Positions 8,554 to 16,399 of a DNA stretch of 18,126 nucleotides are shown here, piece by piece. The stretch comes from JBAXTE01 sp964653595 (lineage in GTDB: Bacteria; Bacteroidota; Bacteroidia; Bacteroidales; WCHB1-69). The notes beneath the pieces are model-generated. The model did not search any database and was not told the DNA's origin. It saw only the letters and a list, made by a program, of their open reading frames with translations. The position numbers and the translations under genes are program-made. The stretch lies in NCBI GenBank assembly GCA_964653595.1, contig CAZZHH010000063.1, forward strand, positions 1-18,126, in the 5' to 3' direction. Position 1 is the stretch's first letter; each line of letters opens with the position of its first letter.

Positions 8554-9420
8554 TTACCTTACCTGAATAGGAAAGTTTTTTACGATTTCGTTTCCATTTC
8601 TTACTACACGAACAAAATAGGTACCCACTGGTATGATGGTTTGGAATTTATAGGAAACAGTAATTTTATCGTAATGTGGATAATCAAAATCCTTTTTAAA
8701 TTCTTGAATCATATCTCCATTAGAATTAAATAAATAAATGGAATAAAGTCCTCCCAGTTTATTATTAAAATCAAACTTGAATTTACCATTGGTAACGGTC
8801 TGTTCTACACGCATTACTTTAGCAGTGGGTTGAAATGGTATTCCTTTTAAATTTGCTACAAATTTTCGAAGAGAATCGCTTTCGCTCGAATTATCATCAT
8901 AAATGCTACTTAAGTCGTTGTTGTCGGTAATTGCCCAAATTGCGTTTTGAACAGCATAACTTTTAAATTTTTTCTTTATTATATAATTTGCAAGGGTGAG
9001 CAAATTGCCGTCTGCAGAGCCAGAAGGGTTAAAAGCAATATCTTCTAACGGAGCTCCTTTATGCATTTGCGAACAAAAAGCATTCACGGCAGCAGACTTA
9101 TTTCCTTTAGGGGAAATTGCTATTAATCGATTGTCTACCATCATCATACGCTGAAACATGGTATCATCAGAAGATAAAAAAAGTCCTGGCTCAAGCTGGA
9201 TAGATAAAGGAGCTGCTGTAAGGTTTTGGAGAGAAATTTTGATGCAAGACCCCCAATACATAGATGTATTTTTGTCCTGGGCTTTGTTTATACTTTTAAA
9301 ACTGGCTTTCACCATATTTTTTTTAATAGCTTCCGATAGTAAAATGTTTTTGGAAAACCCATTTGATAGAGTCATCAGAAGGGATATTGCAAATGCTAAA
9401 GAAATATAATACTGTTTCAT
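8554..9420 (-). CDS. Secreted protein of unknown function
   Basis: I do not recognise a named family for this 288-residue protein. It has a signal peptide (MKQYYISLAFAISLLMTLSNGFS, cleavage near 23) and no later membrane helix, so it is periplasmic or surface-exposed. Residues 55-105 look like a beta-sandwich (IKISLQNLTAAPLSIQLEPG). Residues 110-165 contain AFCSQMHKG (C116) and VQNAIWAITDN (Q158), the latter faintly like the Q-x-A-I-W motif of thioester domains. A charged Ser/Asp segment follows (172-186). The last 85 residues form a second beta domain with GLYSIYLFNSNGDMIQEF and GTYFVRVVRNGN, resembling FlgD-like or Fn3-like folds. No T9SS sorting signature is present. It is transcribed alone and divergently from the nuclease-like gene; the shared 120-bp spacer shows no clear promoter on this strand. 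Confidence 0.7.
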   Translation of the reverse strand: MKQYYISLAFAISLLMTLSNGFSKNILLSEAIKKNMVKASFKSINKAQDKNTSMYWGSCIKISLQNLTAAPLSIQLEPGLFLSSDDTMFQRMMMVDNRLIAISPKGNKSAAVNAFCSQMHKGAPLEDIAFNPSGSADGNLLTLANYIIKKKFKSYAVQNAIWAITDNNDLSSIYDDNSSESDSLRKFVANLKGIPFQPTAKVMRVEQTVTNGKFKFDFNNKLGGLYSIYLFNSNGDMIQEFKKDFDYPHYDKITVSYKFQTIIPVGTYFVRVVRNGNEIVKNFPIQVR

Positions 9421-9498
9421 AACAGAAAAATTTGGAATTAAAACAACTGTTTTTTTTTAACTAACAACATACTAAACGGATATTTTAAAATAATAGTA

Positions 9499-9529
9499 TT
9501 GTAAATACACAATTTAATGCATAGATTTG
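9499..9529 (+). promoter_or_regulatory. Promoter of the nuclease-like gene
   Basis: TTG (9499-9501), a 20-nt spacer and TAGATTTG (9522-9529) match the Bacteroidota consensus exactly. The -7 box lies just downstream of the ATG at 9517, so that codon cannot be translated from this transcript and the ATG at 9541 becomes the likely start, with an almost leaderless mRNA. Confidence 0.6.
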
Positions 9530-9540
9530 CAAAAAAACAG

Positions 9541-10032
9541 ATGAGTGAATCAGCCCATAATATGATAAAAGGAAGAGTAGCGGAAACGATTGTACAAGAA
9601 CTTTTTTTATCAAACAATTACTTGGTTTTTCATTACGGAATGGAACGAACATTACCGGAAATTTTACCTACCATTCGCAAAAGCCTTGATGAAGTATCCA
9701 GAGCCATTAAATCTCAACCCGATTTTGTAATTCAAGATCGCTTCACAGGAGAACTAATGTATCTGGAAGTAAAATTCAGATGCAATGGGAGATTTGATAT
9801 TGATGATCTCCCAAATCTTTATCCATACAAAAATGCACATTTTGTAATTGTATCGCCAAGCAATATCCAAGCTATTCACTACAGTGATTTAGCCAAAGGA
9901 TATAGAATAAATAATTGTGCAGATAGAAAGTTGAAGGATTACCCTTTCTTTAAATTAGACAAAAACAGCGTTCAGCAATTTGAAAAATATATTCATGAGT
10001 TTTTTGGGAATACTAATAATTCAACAGAATAG
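9541..10032 (+). CDS. PD-(D/E)XK nuclease-fold protein
   Basis: The ATG at 9541 gives 163 residues. The layout fits the PD-(D/E)XK phosphodiesterase fold: an N-terminal helix with KGRVAET (Glu15), then QPDFVIQD (Pro60-Asp61), a beta-hairpin, and MYLEVKFR (Glu76-x-Lys78), with Glu, Asp and Glu/Lys at the usual catalytic positions. No DNA-binding or partner domain is fused, and there is no signal peptide or membrane segment, so it should act in the cytoplasm. Similar small stand-alone proteins with an HNxIKGxxAE start occur in many bacteria without an assigned substrate. No methyltransferase or other restriction partner is next to it, which argues against a restriction enzyme. An in-frame ATG at 9517 is less likely because the promoter overlaps it; a further ATG at 9562 is also possible. 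The nuclease fold is inferred from motifs only. Confidence 0.75.
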   Translation: MSESAHNMIKGRVAETIVQELFLSNNYLVFHYGMERTLPEILPTIRKSLDEVSRAIKSQPDFVIQDRFTGELMYLEVKFRCNGRFDIDDLPNLYPYKNAHFVIVSPSNIQAIHYSDLAKGYRINNCADRKLKDYPFFKLDKNSVQQFEKYIHEFFGNTNNSTE

Positions 10033-10097
10033 GAGGGCGAAGAAACTAACACTTCAACGTTGAAAACTTGTAAAAAAAAATATTTTCAGAAAAAAGG

Positions 10098-10128
10098 TTG
10101 CGAAAATCAATTAATAATATTACCTTTG
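10098..10128 (+). promoter_or_regulatory. Promoter of rpsO
   Basis: TTG (10098-10100), exactly 20 nt, then TACCTTTG (10121-10128) match the Bacteroidota consensus perfectly. The leader to the rpsO ATG is about 47 nt, long enough for the S15 autoregulation seen in other bacteria, though I see no convincing conserved structure. Confidence 0.75.
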
Positions 10129-10182
10129 CAGTCTGAAATTCAAGAAATAATAATAAAGATAACCGAATAAAGAAGTTTTAAT

Positions 10183-10452
10183 ATGTATTTAACTACAGAA
10201 GTAAAAAAAGAAATTTTCAGCAAACATGGTGAATCAGTTGCAGATACAGGTTCAGTAGAAAGCCAAGTTGCATTGTTTTCATTCAGAATTTTACATTTAA
10301 CTGAGCATTTAAAAAAGAACAGACAAGACAAATTTACAGAACGTTCTTTAGTTTTGTTGGTTGGAAAACGCAGAAAGCTTCTTGATTATTTAAAAAGAAA
10401 TGACATTCAAAGATATAGGAATCTTATCAAGGAACTAAACTTAAGAAAATAA
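10183..10452 (+). CDS. rpsO: 30S ribosomal protein S15
   Basis: S15 is a primary binder of the 16S rRNA central domain and contributes an intersubunit bridge. The protein is 89 residues, the usual length. The family signature is intact: ADTGSVESQVALFSFRI, the HLTEHLKKNRQDKFTERSL segment, LLVGKRRKLLDYLKRND and the C-terminal YRNLIKELNLRK. The Asp-Thr-Gly-Ser and Arg/Lys positions expected to contact rRNA are all present. It has its own strong promoter and is followed by a hairpin terminator and then pnp, the classic rpsO-pnp order. Partial readthrough into pnp is plausible. Confidence 0.98.
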   Translation: MYLTTEVKKEIFSKHGESVADTGSVESQVALFSFRILHLTEHLKKNRQDKFTERSLVLLVGKRRKLLDYLKRNDIQRYRNLIKELNLRK

Positions 10453-10475
10453 GTTTCCAAAAAGAGATACGCAAG

Positions 10476-10498
10476 GGCAATTTTCGGATTGCCTTTTT
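10476..10498 (+). terminator. Hairpin terminator between rpsO and pnp
   Basis: GGCAAT (10476-10481) and ATTGCC (10488-10493) form a 6-bp stem with a 6-nt TTTCGG loop, followed by TTTTT. The stem is short, so it may attenuate rather than fully stop transcription into pnp, 62 bp further on. Confidence 0.7.
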
Positions 10499-10559
10499 GC
10501 ATTTATATTAAAGCGGATATTTAACACCGCAATGACGCAATAAAAAAAGAATATTTAGT

Positions 10560-12686
10560 ATGATCGGAGTAACAAAATCGTTCAACTTACCTGATGGCAG
10601 GGAAGTAATTATTGAAACAGGCAAACTTGCAAAACAAGCAGATGGATCAGTAGTAGTAAAAATTGGAGACACAATGCTTTTAGCAACTGTCTGCTCGAAA
10701 AATGAAGCGGGTGAAAATGTAGATTTTCTTCCATTATCGGTGGATTATCAAGAAAAATACGCGGCATTAGGTCGTTTTCCTGGTGGTTTTTTCAAAAGAG
10801 AAGCACGTCTTTCAGAATATGAGATTTTGATTTCTCGTTTAGTAGATCGTGCACTTCGTCCACTTTTTCCAGAAACATATCACGCAGAAACTCAAGTCCT
10901 AATATACTTAATCTCCGGAGATAAAAACACATTACCTGATGCTTTTGCTTGTCTGGCAGCTTCTTCTGCAATCATGGTGTCTAATATTCCATTTAATGGA
11001 CCTGTATCAGAAGTAAGGGTAGCTAGAATCAACGGCGAATTTGTGATTAACCCTCCCTTTGACACATTAGAGAACGCAGACATTGAATTAATTGTTGCTG
11101 CTTCTATGGATAACATCATGATGGTAGAGGGTGAGATGAAAGAGGTTCAAGAAGCCGAAATGCTTGAAGCGATTAGAGTTGCACATGAAGCTATAAAAAT
11201 TCAATGTCAAGCTCAAATTGAATTGGCAGCTATGATTTCGGGTTCTTCTCCAAAAAGAGAATTTTGTCACGAAAAAAATGATGAAGAGCTAAAAGAAAGA
11301 TTATTTAAAGAATTTTATAACCCTGTATATGAAGTTAGCAAATCATGCTTACCTAAACATGATAGATCCAATGCATGGGAAAAATTATTTTCTGATTTTC
11401 TTGAGTCAATACCTGAAGAAGATAGAGCTACAAAAAAGCCAATCGTTAAAAGATATTTTGATGAATTGCTATACGATGTAGTTCGAAATATGATTCTTAC
11501 CGATAAAGTAAGACTTGATGGAAGAAAAACGAATGAGATAAGACCTATTTGGGGCGAAACCAACTATTTACCTGCAGCTCATGGATCGGCAATTTTTACT
11601 CGCGGCGAAACCCAATCGCTTACCACATGCACCTTAGGCTCTAAACTTAATCAACAAGCCATAGATGGGGTTGTTATTGAAGGATCTAATAATTTTATCT
11701 TACATTACAACTTTCCCCCATTCTCAACAGGCGAAGTCAAGCCAATTCGTGGAACTGGTCGTCGAGAAATTGGGCATGGAAACCTAGCTTTAAGAGCTTT
11801 AAAACCAGTATTACCTGGACCAGATTTAAACCCATACACCATTCGTTTAGTTTCCGATATCATGGAATCAAACGGGTCTTCGTCTATGGCTACAGTATGT
11901 GCTAGCACCATGGCATTGATGGACGCTGGTGTAAAAATTTCAAAGCCAGTTAGTGGTATTGCAATGGGGTTAATAACTGACACTCAAACTGGTAAATATG
12001 CTGTACTTTCCGATATCTTAGGAGATGAAGATCATCTAGGCGATATGGATTTCAAAGTTACTGGCACAAAAGATGGGATTACTGCTTGCCAGATGGATAT
12101 CAAAGTAGATGGGCTGTCATTCGAAATTCTCACAGATGCACTTGCTCAAGCTAGAGAAGGAAGACTTCATATCCTAGGAGAAATTGCAAAAACGATAACT
12201 GAGCCACGAGAAGATTACAAACCATTTGTTCCTCGCATCATCAAAACTAAAATTCCAAGAGAATTTATAGGAGCCATGATTGGCCCAGGTGGAAAACATA
12301 TTCAAGAGCTTCAAAGAGAAACCGGAACAACCATTGTAATTGAAGAAGTTGGCGATTATGGAGTTATAGACATCGTTTCAAACAACAAAGAAGCTGTTGA
12401 TATTGTAATGAGACGAATAAAAGCAATAAGTGCAACAATTGAAGAGGGAGAAGTTTTCGATGGTAAAGTAAAATCTATCATGCCTTATGGAGCTTTTATC
12501 GAATTACTACCTGGAAAAGAGGGATTACTTCACGTTTCTGAATTAGCATGGGAAAGAATCGAAAAAGTAGAAGACAAACTGCAAGTAGGTGATATTATCC
12601 AAGTTAAACTTCTAGAAATCGACAAAAAAACTGGAAAATACAAATTGTCTCACAAAGTACTAATTCCACGACCTGAGAAAAAATAA
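10560..12686 (+). CDS. pnp: Polyribonucleotide nucleotidyltransferase (PNPase)
   Basis: PNPase is a homotrimeric 3'-5' phosphorolytic exoribonuclease of mRNA decay that releases nucleoside diphosphates. The 708 residues match the family. In order: RNase PH core 1 with GRFPGGFFKREARLSEYEIL (about 77-96); an all-alpha linker (about 240-310); RNase PH core 2, starting DGRKTNEIRPI, with the phosphate-binding SDIMESNGSSSMATVCAS (near 432), GTGRREIGHGNLA and the catalytic acidic stretch GDEDHLGDMDF (near 487); a KH domain with IGAMIGPGGKHIQEL (near 572); and a C-terminal S1 domain with GKVKSIMPYGAFIELLPG (near 635). All catalytic segments look intact. It sits between rpsO and rpoD and ends with its own terminator. 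Confidence 0.98.
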   Translation: MIGVTKSFNLPDGREVIIETGKLAKQADGSVVVKIGDTMLLATVCSKNEAGENVDFLPLSVDYQEKYAALGRFPGGFFKREARLSEYEILISRLVDRALRPLFPETYHAETQVLIYLISGDKNTLPDAFACLAASSAIMVSNIPFNGPVSEVRVARINGEFVINPPFDTLENADIELIVAASMDNIMMVEGEMKEVQEAEMLEAIRVAHEAIKIQCQAQIELAAMISGSSPKREFCHEKNDEELKERLFKEFYNPVYEVSKSCLPKHDRSNAWEKLFSDFLESIPEEDRATKKPIVKRYFDELLYDVVRNMILTDKVRLDGRKTNEIRPIWGETNYLPAAHGSAIFTRGETQSLTTCTLGSKLNQQAIDGVVIEGSNNFILHYNFPPFSTGEVKPIRGTGRREIGHGNLALRALKPVLPGPDLNPYTIRLVSDIMESNGSSSMATVCASTMALMDAGVKISKPVSGIAMGLITDTQTGKYAVLSDILGDEDHLGDMDFKVTGTKDGITACQMDIKVDGLSFEILTDALAQAREGRLHILGEIAKTITEPREDYKPFVPRIIKTKIPREFIGAMIGPGGKHIQELQRETGTTIVIEEVGDYGVIDIVSNNKEAVDIVMRRIKAISATIEEGEVFDGKVKSIMPYGAFIELLPGKEGLLHVSELAWERIEKVEDKLQVGDIIQVKLLEIDKKTGKYKLSHKVLIPRPEKK

Positions 12687-12693
12687 ATTAACG

Positions 12694-12732
12694 ATAGGCC
12701 ATTTTTTCTATTCGCAAAATTTGGCCTATTTT
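12694..12732 (+). terminator. Terminator of pnp
   Basis: ATAGGCCA (12694-12701) and TGGCCTAT (12722-12729) form an 8-bp stem, with a 20-nt A/T-rich loop that can partly pair, followed by TTTT. It begins 7 bp after the pnp stop codon. Confidence 0.75.
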
Positions 12733-12800
12733 AATTGTAACTTTTTGTAGTTATATTCGTATTATTCTGCATTCAACAACATAATAAAAGATAAAAAAAA

Positions 12801-13664
12801 ATGAGGCAACTCAAAATATCGAAACAGGTTACCAATAGAGAAACAGCGTCGTTAGATAAGTATTTGCAAGAAATAGGCAAAGTAGAGCTAATTACTGCAG
12901 ACGAAGAAGTAGAACTAGCTCGACGCATCAAAGCTGGTGATCAGGTGGCATTAGAAAAGCTTACAAAAGCTAACCTTCGTTTCGTAGTTTCAGTTTCAAA
13001 ACAATATCAAAACCAAGGCCTCAGTCTACCAGACTTAATAAATGAAGGAAACCTAGGCTTGATAAAGGCAGCACAACGATTTGATGAAACTAGAGGATTT
13101 AAATTTATATCCTACGCAGTTTGGTGGATTCGCCAATCGATTTTACAAGCGCTAGCCGAACAATCGCGAATTGTACGGTTGCCTTTGAATAAAATTGGTT
13201 CTATTAATAAAATCACTAAAGCATACGCTCAACTCGAACAAGAGTACGAACGTGAACCCAAAGCATCTGAAATAGCTGAGCTATTAGACATTACTGAAAT
13301 AGAAGTAAAAGAGTCCTTACGTAATTCAGGTCGTCATGTCTCTATGGATGCTCCTTTAATTCAAGATGAAGAAAACAACATGTACGATGTACTTCGTAAC
13401 GAAGAAGGAACAACTCCTGATCAAGGACTAAACTACGAATCTCTTAGAAGGGAAATAGAAAGAGCAATCTCTACCTTGCCACAGCGTGAAGCAGACGTTA
13501 TTCGACTTTACTTCGGATTAGAAGGGAAACACCCAATGACACTGGAAGAGATCGGAGAAAAATTTGACCTAACGCGCGAAAGAGTTAGACAGATCAAAGA
13601 AAAAGCAATCCGCAGACTTAAACATGCTTCCCGAAGCAAAATACTAAAAACATATTTAGGATAA
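12801..13664 (+). CDS. rpoD: Primary RNA polymerase sigma factor RpoD (SigA), short Bacteroidota form
   Basis: This is the housekeeping sigma-70 factor directing core RNA polymerase to promoters. At 287 residues it lacks region 1.1 and the non-conserved insert, as is typical of Bacteroidota primary sigma factors. Region 1.2 lies near 16-46 (SLDKYLQEIGKVELITADEEVELARRI). Region 2 holds the core-binding and -10-recognising helices (DLINEGNLGLIKAAQRFDETRGFKFISYAVWWIRQSI, about 77-113). Region 3 spans about 125-200. Region 4 has the -35-binding helix-turn-helix (MTLEEIGEKFDLTRERVRQIKEKAIRRL, about 249-276). This factor presumably reads the TAnnTTTG promoters found elsewhere in the window. No promoter of that class is clear in the 110-bp gap behind pnp, but the terminator before it argues for one. 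Confidence 0.96.
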   Translation: MRQLKISKQVTNRETASLDKYLQEIGKVELITADEEVELARRIKAGDQVALEKLTKANLRFVVSVSKQYQNQGLSLPDLINEGNLGLIKAAQRFDETRGFKFISYAVWWIRQSILQALAEQSRIVRLPLNKIGSINKITKAYAQLEQEYEREPKASEIAELLDITEIEVKESLRNSGRHVSMDAPLIQDEENNMYDVLRNEEGTTPDQGLNYESLRREIERAISTLPQREADVIRLYFGLEGKHPMTLEEIGEKFDLTRERVRQIKEKAIRRLKHASRSKILKTYLG

Positions 13665-13673
13665 ATTATTAAG

Positions 13674-13697
13674 GCGAACATTCAAGTTCGCTTTTTT
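13674..13697 (+). terminator. Terminator of rpoD
   Basis: GCGAAC (13674-13679) and GTTCGC (13686-13691) form a perfect 6-bp stem with a 6-nt loop, followed by TTTTTT, 10 bp after the rpoD stop codon. Confidence 0.8.
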
Positions 13698-13726
13698 ATT
13701 ATCTTTACATCAAAAAATACGATAAA

Positions 13727-14374
13727 ATGAATAATTTAATTGCACCCTCTCTCCTATCTGCCAATTTTGTGAATCTTTCTCAGGATATTCAGATGATAAA
13801 TAAAAGCAATGCCGATTGGATTCATGTAGATGTCATGGATGGCGTATTTGTTCCTAATATTTCCATCGGATTTCCCATTCTAGAAGCAGTAAAGAAAATT
13901 TCCCAAAAACCGTTAGATGTTCATTTAATGATTGTTGAACCAGATAAATATATCCCTCGTTTTGCAGAAGCAGGTGCCGACATTATAACGATCCATTATG
14001 AAGCGTGCCCTCACCTTCATCGATCCATACAAAATATTAAAAACCAGGGGGTTAAAGCTGGGATTGTATTGAATCCACATACGCCAATATCCATGCTTGA
14101 TGACATCATCAATGATTGTGATTTAGTCCTATTGATGTCGGTAAATCCTGGATTTGGTGGTCAAAAATTCATAGAGAACACGTATCATAAAATCGAACAA
14201 CTTAAAAATTTGATTCATAAGAAAAATGCGGGCACTCTAATCGAAGTGGATGGCGGTGTGACAAATGAAAATGCTAAAAAACTATTTTCTACTGGCGCAG
14301 ATGTATTAGTAGCTGGAAATTACATATTTAAATCCGAAAATCCTACTTTGGCAATAGATAAATTAAAATACTAA
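13727..14374 (+). CDS. rpe: Ribulose-phosphate 3-epimerase
   Basis: Rpe interconverts D-ribulose 5-phosphate and D-xylulose 5-phosphate in the pentose phosphate pathway. The 215 residues match the compact TIM-barrel family. The family's metal ligands and acid/base residues are all visible: His33 and Asp35 in WIHVDVMDG, His66 in DVHLMI and Asp175 in EVDGGVT. Phosphate-binding loops SVNPGFGGQKF (near 138) and GADVLVAGNYIF (near the C-terminus) are intact, as is the N-terminal IAPSLLSANF with Ser8. It is separated from rpoD by a terminator, so it probably has its own promoter; TATCTTTA at 13700-13707 is a near match to the -7 box, but no clear -33 element accompanies it. Confidence 0.97.
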   Translation: MNNLIAPSLLSANFVNLSQDIQMINKSNADWIHVDVMDGVFVPNISIGFPILEAVKKISQKPLDVHLMIVEPDKYIPRFAEAGADIITIHYEACPHLHRSIQNIKNQGVKAGIVLNPHTPISMLDDIINDCDLVLLMSVNPGFGGQKFIENTYHKIEQLKNLIHKKNAGTLIEVDGGVTNENAKKLFSTGADVLVAGNYIFKSENPTLAIDKLKY

Positions 14375-14414
14375 ATCTATCGACTAATATCTTTTTAAAA
14401 CAAATTAATAAATT

Positions 14415-14444
14415 TTGCTTAGTGAAATTTTTATTCGATATTTG
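14415..14444 (+). promoter_or_regulatory. Probable promoter of the T9SS type A gene
   Basis: TTG (14415-14417), a 19-nt spacer and GATATTTG (14437-14444) match TTG-N19-21-TAnnTTTG with one mismatch. The TTG of this element is also the first codon of the longest open frame, which therefore cannot be the true start. Confidence 0.5.
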
Positions 14445-14483
14445 CAAATAAATACTTTTATTAACAACAAATATATTAAACGT

Positions 14484-15215
14484 ATGAAAAAATCTACATT
14501 ATTATTCGGGTTATTTTTATTAACCTTAAGCAATCTACTAAATGCCCAAAACTGTACTCCAGATTACACAGGATATACATCCGTGCCAGATACTGGAATA
14601 ATGTTGCCACACCCACTTCCTGTAGCAACTGTAAACGAAGCATATCAACAAACAGTTACCATTGGAGTTCCTTCAAAAGTAATTTTTCAATCAGCAGAAG
14701 CTCCTCTTAATTGGATTAAACTTTTAAGTGTATCTAGCAGTTTAGGCAACACATGGACTGTATTGAACGATGCAGGTGGTACTACATTTCCACAATGGAA
14801 TAAACTAACGTGGCAATGTGTTACTCTCACAGGGACACCAACTCATACTGGTACAGATTCAATTAGTGTAATGGTAGATGCAGAAGTGGTAGTATTTAGC
14901 CAACCTTGGCCAGTTGAAAATCAAGTTGGAGGGAAATTAGCACTTGTTATTCAACAGCCTCAATTTATTGCTAATACCTATACCGACAACAATGTTTCTG
15001 TTTCCCCTAATCCATCCAAAGATGGTATTTATAATCTACTTTCTGATGAATCTTATACGATGAATATTTGTGATATTACTGGCAAAACAATTCAGACCAA
15101 TTTGATAGAGAAAGGGGTAATAACAATCGATATTTCAGACAAACCATCGGGAGTGTATTTTATCCAATTAAAAAACGACTCACAATCCAATGTGATACGA
15201 ATACTTAAAAACTAA
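14484..15215 (+). CDS. T9SS type A sorting domain-containing secreted protein
   Basis: The ATG at 14484 gives 243 residues beginning with a textbook signal peptide (MKKSTLLFGLFLLTLSNLLNAQ, cleavage after Ala-Gln). Residues 24-155 form a beta-rich, probably Ig-like domain in two halves (LPVATVNEAYQQTVTIGVP, LTGTPTHTGTDSISVMVDA), a pattern seen in Bacteroidota cell-surface proteins. The last 75 residues are a type A sorting domain: VSVSPNPSKDGIYNL, YTMNICDITGKTI, IDISDKPSGVYFIQL and a short Val-Ile-Arg-Ile-Leu-Lys end. In this family the domain targets the protein to the type IX machinery and is cleaved on the surface. The longer frame from a TTG at 14415 is rejected because it overlaps the promoter and would bury the signal peptide. 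Function beyond surface display is unknown. Confidence 0.88.
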   Translation: MKKSTLLFGLFLLTLSNLLNAQNCTPDYTGYTSVPDTGIMLPHPLPVATVNEAYQQTVTIGVPSKVIFQSAEAPLNWIKLLSVSSSLGNTWTVLNDAGGTTFPQWNKLTWQCVTLTGTPTHTGTDSISVMVDAEVVVFSQPWPVENQVGGKLALVIQQPQFIANTYTDNNVSVSPNPSKDGIYNLLSDESYTMNICDITGKTIQTNLIEKGVITIDISDKPSGVYFIQLKNDSQSNVIRILKN

Positions 15216-15241
15216 TTCTCAATTTTAAAAATTTCATTTTT

Positions 15242-15276
15242 AAAGAGCGCAAACCAATATATGCGCTCTTTTTTTT
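15242..15276. terminator. Terminator between convergent genes
   Basis: AAAGAGCGCA (15242-15251) and TGCGCTCTTT (15262-15271) form a perfect 10-bp stem with a 10-nt loop, and the T-run extends to 15276. It serves the T9SS type A gene on the plus strand. It overlaps the stop codon of the small minus-strand gene by 2 bp and may act weakly in that direction (only TTT follows). Confidence 0.85.
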
Positions 15277-15484
15277 ATGAACGTCTATTTAATTTTTGTC
15301 TTACCCATTTAAAAACATCTCCTGCTAAATACCCAATTAAACCACCATAAGCACTCATTATCCATGGATTAGATCTCATGGGACAACTTCCTGAAGAGCA
15401 CCCAATGAAATAATAATACGCAAAACCACAGGCTATTCCAAGTAGGATAAAAACAATAGACACCAAATTAAAAATCTGTTTCAT
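15275..15484 (-). CDS. Small DUF6132-like membrane protein
   Basis: This 69-residue protein has an N-terminal transmembrane helix (about 5-27, IFNLVSIVFILLGIACGFAYYYF), a short loop with GCSSGSCPMRSNPW (Cys29 and Cys34), a second hydrophobic segment (about 43-56, IMSAYGGLIGYLAG) and a basic tail (KWVRQKLNRRS). The loop and the AYGGLIGYLAG run resemble the DUF6132 family of small Bacteroidota membrane proteins, whose function is unknown; the two cysteines could be redox- or metal-active. That family name is from memory and unchecked. It lies 26 bp downstream of the UbiA-type gene in the same direction and is likely in its operon. Confidence 0.75.
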   Translation of the reverse strand: MKQIFNLVSIVFILLGIACGFAYYYFIGCSSGSCPMRSNPWIMSAYGGLIGYLAGDVFKWVRQKLNRRS

Positions 15485-15510
15485 ATATGAAAGAGTTTAA
15501 ACATTAAAAA

Positions 15511-16380
15511 TTACCAAATATAAAAATGAAAAGCATCGAGCAAAGTAAAGAAAGCAAAAATAACGCTGCCAATAGCATTGAGTGTTGCAAAAGCTGTGTT
15601 AATTTTACTAATATCATTTGGTTTCACAATGATATGCTCATAAGTTAATATCATCAAAAATGAACTAAATCCAGTCCAATACACCCACGATCCTCTGACA
15701 TAAAACCCAAAAATCACCAAAAAAACTAGGGCAATGATGTGACTAATAGTCGAAATAAACAATGCTTTATTACGTCCAAAATGTTCTGGGATAGAATGTA
15801 AGCCTTGTTCTCTATCAAAATCTTCATCTTGTAAAGCATAGAGGATATCAAAACCTGCCACCCAAAAGAAAACTGCAATAGATAATAAAATTGGCAAAAA
15901 ATCAATCTGTTGAGCTATCACAAGGTAAGCGCCTACTGGAGCTATTCCGAGAGCTAAACCCAGTATATAATGTGACAACCATGTAAATCTTTTCGAAAAA
16001 CTATATCCAATAACTACAGCAATGGCAACTGGAGATAGATAAAACGCAAGTGGATTAATAATATATGCGGTTAAAATAAAAAGAAAAACATTTACAAACA
16101 CAAAGACAATTGCTTTTTCAGGCGAAATAATATTACTAGGAATTTCTCTGGTTACAGTCCTATTATTTTTTTTATCTATATCTCTGTCTATATACCGATT
16201 AAAAGCCATGGCAGCATTACGAGCAAAAAAAACAGCAAGCACCATCCATCCCAAATTTATCAAAAATGATCCACTGGGTTTCTCAATATAAGCGTACCCA
16301 AAACCAATAAGGGCAAATGGCAATGAAAAAAGAGTATGACTGAGTTTAACGAAGGAGGACCATTTTGTTATTAGATTCAT
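15511..16380 (-). CDS. UbiA-family polyprenyltransferase (4-hydroxybenzoate/MqnP-like)
   Basis: This integral membrane prenyltransferase attaches a polyprenyl chain to an aromatic quinone precursor. The 289 residues carry both Mg-diphosphate motifs of the UbiA superfamily: N61-x3-D65-x3-D69 (NRYIDRDID) and D185-x3-D189 within YALQDEDFDREQGLHSIP. Several hydrophobic helices account for most of the rest, and SFSKRFTWLSHYILGLALGIAPVGAYL lies between the motifs. The GLHSIP context fits UbiA-type rather than MenA-type enzymes. Bacteroidota make menaquinone rather than ubiquinone, so the likeliest role is the prenylation step of the futalosine menaquinone pathway (MqnP), which is an inference from sequence type. 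The start ATG is at 16380. A small membrane-protein gene follows, and a TetR-type gene is divergent. Confidence 0.9.
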   Translation of the reverse strand: MNLITKWSSFVKLSHTLFSLPFALIGFGYAYIEKPSGSFLINLGWMVLAVFFARNAAMAFNRYIDRDIDKKNNRTVTREIPSNIISPEKAIVFVFVNVFLFILTAYIINPLAFYLSPVAIAVVIGYSFSKRFTWLSHYILGLALGIAPVGAYLVIAQQIDFLPILLSIAVFFWVAGFDILYALQDEDFDREQGLHSIPEHFGRNKALFISTISHIIALVFLVIFGFYVRGSWVYWTGFSSFLMILTYEHIIVKPNDISKINTAFATLNAIGSVIFAFFTLLDAFHFYIW

Positions 16381-16399
16381 TTTATCAATTTATTTATTG

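Noticed and set aside
9517..10032. Restriction endonuclease of a restriction-modification system
   Set aside because: There is no methyltransferase or specificity gene nearby and the protein is flanked by housekeeping genes; only the fold-level motif is supported.
10560..13664. rpsO-pnp-rpoD order as a novel operon
   Set aside because: rpsO-pnp adjacency is widespread, and each gene is followed by its own hairpin terminator; I see it as ordinary core synteny.
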